This document shows positions 16,343-17,947 of a DNA stretch of 17,947 nucleotides, one piece after another. The notes beneath the pieces were generated by a model. The model ran no database searches and was not told the DNA's origin. It saw nothing but the letters and a program-made list of their open reading frames with translations. The DNA is from a bacterium (GTDB lineage Bacteria > Zhuqueibacterota > Zhuqueibacteria > Residuimicrobiales > Krinioviventaceae). Where the stretch lies: NCBI GenBank assembly GCA_024278645.1, contig JAJRST010000267.1, forward strand, positions 1 to 17,947. Reading direction: 5' to 3'. The first letter of the stretch is position 1. Each line of letters opens with the position of its first letter. The position numbers and the translations under genes were made by a program.

Positions 16343-16732
16343 TTGACCGTTTCCGAAGCAAACAAGCTGTGGGGACTCTACGTAACAAGTGCCGGAAGCT
16401 GCGACATCCCCCCCCATACCTCTTACCCACCGGATCGACATCCGAATACATACATGTTTGACTGGAAGCAGGGGCGGGTTCTGCCGGAGTTTGCTATTTT
16501 ATACATTGTACGCGGGGAAGGTTTTTACGAATCAAAACCCCTTGGAAAAAGGACAATCAACGAAGGCTCGATATTTTTATTATTCCCCGGCATCTGGCAC
16601 AGCTATGCCCCCAATCCTATAACCGGATGGAAAGAATACTGGGTGTGCTTCGATGGCATTCAACCTCGAAAGTTTCTCGATAAGGGCATCCTAAGCCTTG
16701 ACAAGCCTGTGCTGAATATCGGCTTCAATTAA
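16343..16732 (+). CDS. AraC-family regulator, N-terminal cupin half (split gene)
   Basis: 129 residues matching the sugar-sensing cupin part of AraC-family regulators. Landmarks are W-G-L-Y-V-T-S-A-G at the start, Y-P-P-D-R-H-P, L-Y-I-V-R-G-E-G, F-L-L-F-P-G-I-W-H and W-K-E-Y-W-V-C-F-D-G. TTG 16343 is the first in-frame start I can use; an in-frame ATG at 16298 overlaps the predicted -10 box and a stop appears to lie between. No ribosome site precedes the TTG. The frame ends at TAA 16730-16732, in the middle of the domain's usual N-I-G-F-N-(E) continuation, and the same register then runs straight into the DNA-binding half. Alone it cannot bind DNA. Confidence 0.7.
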   Translation: MTVSEANKLWGLYVTSAGSCDIPPHTSYPPDRHPNTYMFDWKQGRVLPEFAILYIVRGEGFYESKPLGKRTINEGSIFLLFPGIWHSYAPNPITGWKEYWVCFDGIQPRKFLDKGILSLDKPVLNIGFN

Positions 16733-16735
16733 AAA

Positions 16736-17245
16736 TTGGTTCAATTGTATCACGAGCTTTTGGAATTGCTGGAATCGGAGCCAATCGGATACCAGGAAAA
16801 TGCCGCCGCGCTTACCTATCAAATCATTGCTCAAGTGCACACGGTTAAACTAGGCAAACAATATGGCGGCAAAGAAATCGAAAAAGTTATTCAAAAGGCA
16901 AAAACGTACATGATCGAAAACATTGACAAGCCTCCTGACTGCGAGATGCTGGCTCAGGAGCTCAATGTCGGATACTCCTGGTTCCGACGAATGTTCCGTC
17001 AATACACCGGACTTTCCCCTTGCCAATATTTTCTGCAATTAAAAATTAACAAGGCCAAATTTCTGCTCCAGGAGACGTCACTCTCGGTCAAAGAGATTGC
17101 CGCAGGCTTGGGCTTTGGTTCGCAATATTATTTTTCCAAATACTTTCGCAAAAAAGTAGGCGTTCCCCCTTTGAAATGGAGACAATTCTCCAGGGGGGAA
17201 TTGGAACGAACGCCCGCCGTACTTTCAAAGCAGATATCGCCATAG
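16736..17245 (+). CDS. AraC-family regulator, C-terminal DNA-binding half (split gene)
   Basis: 169 residues. After linker helices (about 1-60), two helix-turn-helix motifs follow: C-E-M-L-A-Q-E-L-N-V-G-Y-S-W-F-R-R-M-F and, later, V-K-E-I-A-A-G-L-G-F-G-S-Q-Y-Y-F-S-K-Y-F, then the family signature end G-V-P-P-L-K-W-R. Both are complete with no further stop. The only nearby start is TTG 16736, one codon after the TAA, without a Shine-Dalgarno sequence. Independent translation is therefore doubtful, though termination-reinitiation is possible. It shares the register of the cupin half. Confidence 0.7.
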   Translation: MVQLYHELLELLESEPIGYQENAAALTYQIIAQVHTVKLGKQYGGKEIEKVIQKAKTYMIENIDKPPDCEMLAQELNVGYSWFRRMFRQYTGLSPCQYFLQLKINKAKFLLQETSLSVKEIAAGLGFGSQYYFSKYFRKKVGVPPLKWRQFSRGELERTPAVLSKQISP

Positions 17246-17272
17246 GTTTAGGATAGGCCGGCTTCTCGCCAT

Positions 17273-17310
17273 GCGCCCGGCTTGCGGGCCAAAAGACAAA
17301 AGCCGGGCGC
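17273..17310. terminator. Hairpin between convergent genes
   Basis: GCGCCCGGCTT (17273-17283) and AAGCCGGGCGC (17300-17310) are a perfect 11-base inverted repeat with a 16-base loop. It lies 27 bases after the AraC-family stop and 69 bases from the end of the convergent gene. A short TTT follows on the + strand only after several bases, so it could be a bidirectional terminator lacking a strong T tract. Confidence 0.5.
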
Positions 17311-17379
17311 TAAGCGTTTCCCCAAAAGCATCGCACATTCCGGCAAGGGAATGTAAAAATATTTCAGTGCATTTGTTAT

Positions 17380-17947
17380 TTACACGCGAAATTTTAAAGC
17401 ATCCTCGGGGCACACCTCGATGCACACGCCGCAGTCGTGGCAATCCGGACGAATGCGCTTCATTTCCAGAATCGACGGCACGGTGGGACAGGGGCTTTTC
17501 TTAACGCAAATATTGCACATGGTGCACGCCTCCCGGTCAAGCTTGACGCGCACGATGGAGAGCTGCTCCAGCAGCCAACTGAACAGGCCGATGGGACAAA
17601 AAAGGTAGCAAAACGGGCGATAGATGAACAACGCGCCAAGGACGGCGACGATGATCGGCGCGATCAGCGTGGCGCTCCACTGCCAGTGCAGAATATGAAA
17701 GGCGTTGATATATTGATACAACGAAAGGCCGACCGCAAAGGTGAGCGCGACAAAAAGAAGAAAAGAGGCCAGCCGGATGATGTTGCTCGCCATGAAAGGC
17801 ATTTTTTTCTTAAATTTATTGGGCGGGGGGATTTTGTACAAAATTTCCTGCAGGGCGCCGATGGGACAGGCCCAACCGCAAAAGCTCTTGTTGCTTAGCA
17901 GCGTCAAAAGGGCGATGAATGCAAAAATGGAGATAAAAACGATGGGG
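17380..17947 (-). CDS. NapH/CcoG-like membrane 4Fe-4S protein, N-terminus cut by window edge
   Basis: 189 codons are visible; the frame is open at the window end, so the start lies outside. The protein has membrane segments and two C-x-x-x-C-P motifs at the membrane (F-C-G-W-A-C-P-I-G and F-C-Y-L-F-C-P-I-G). Two ferredoxin-type clusters follow near the C-terminus: C-T-M-C-N-I-C-x5-C-P and C-H-D-C-G-V-C-I-E-V-C-P. This is the layout of NapH/YccM/CcoG-type electron-transfer proteins, which pass electrons between quinols or ferredoxin and periplasmic or assembly partners. No partner gene is in view, so the pathway is not determined. It is convergent with the AraC-family gene. Confidence 0.85.
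   Translation of the reverse strand, partial: PIVFISIFAFIALLTLLSNKSFCGWACPIGALQEILYKIPPPNKFKKKMPFMASNIIRLASFLLFVALTFAVGLSLYQYINAFHILHWQWSATLIAPIIVAVLGALFIYRPFCYLFCPIGLFSWLLEQLSIVRVKLDREACTMCNICVKKSPCPTVPSILEMKRIRPDCHDCGVCIEVCPEDALKFRV

Larger units (their letters stand above)
16343..17245 (+). pseudogene. AraC-family regulator interrupted by one in-frame TAA
   Basis: Read through TAA 16730-16732 as one codon, the sequence gives a normal ~300-residue AraC-family protein: cupin sensor, linker helices, then two helix-turn-helix units. A GAA to TAA change would explain it, since N-I-G-F-N-E is a natural reading. Everything downstream is intact. It may be a recent pseudogene, a base-call error, or a gene needing stop-codon readthrough. 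It is divergent from the receptor/beta-helix operon, which it would be expected to control. Confidence 0.6.

Noticed and set aside
1..17947. CRISPR arrays, tRNA or rRNA genes, insertion sequences, prophage or integrase genes
   Set aside because: I looked for regular repeats, cloverleaf-like sequences, transposase motifs and terminal inverted repeats and found none that I could support.

Overview
The window most likely comes from a Gram-negative, T9SS-bearing bacterium of the Fibrobacteres-Chlorobi-Bacteroidetes sphere, perhaps a Calditrichaeota, KSB1 or Ignavibacteria relative. Three secreted proteins end in the same ~80-residue C-terminal domain (NYPNPFNP start, G-V-Y-F/L-Y-R-L-K near the end, a final K/R-M-x-L motif), which is the type IX sorting domain. 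A TonB-dependent receptor and a TolC-type outer membrane protein confirm an outer membrane. The lineage is inferred from family style only; there is no rRNA or other marker gene.

Left part, + strand (1-6285): the tail of a histidine kinase, an OmpR/PhoB-type response regulator, a TolC-family protein and an exported protein made of two tandem GH2-type jelly-roll domains. After a 291-base spacer comes a second group: a small RelA/SpoT-type (p)ppGpp synthetase-like protein, a TPR protein and an STE24-type M48 membrane protease. The synthetase and TPR frames lie in the same register, separated by a single TAA.

Middle and right part, - strand (16005 down to 6416): an exported carbohydrate-binding-type protein, a beta-helix protein, a 967-residue TonB-dependent receptor, a second beta-helix protein, and, after a hairpin terminator, a uroporphyrinogen-decarboxylase-like methyltransferase-family protein. 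The first four look like one operon (gaps 62-88 bases), resembling a carbohydrate uptake locus. There is no SusD; the receptor plug looks like the Xanthomonas/Caulobacter carbohydrate type. The likely substrate class is a uronate-rich or otherwise acidic polysaccharide, inferred only from the beta-helix folds.

A divergent AraC-family regulator (16343-17245, + strand) faces this operon across a 337-base AT-rich region with a candidate promoter and repeated CATTTTG-like motifs. Its frame is broken by one TAA between the cupin and DNA-binding domains. The window ends inside a NapH/CcoG-like membrane iron-sulfur protein on the - strand.

Most noteworthy: two genes split by a single in-frame TAA with intact sequence downstream; the SusD-less receptor plus T9SS beta-helix operon; an intercistronic hairpin inside it; and a 15-base palindrome abutting the start codon of the alarmone synthetase-like gene.
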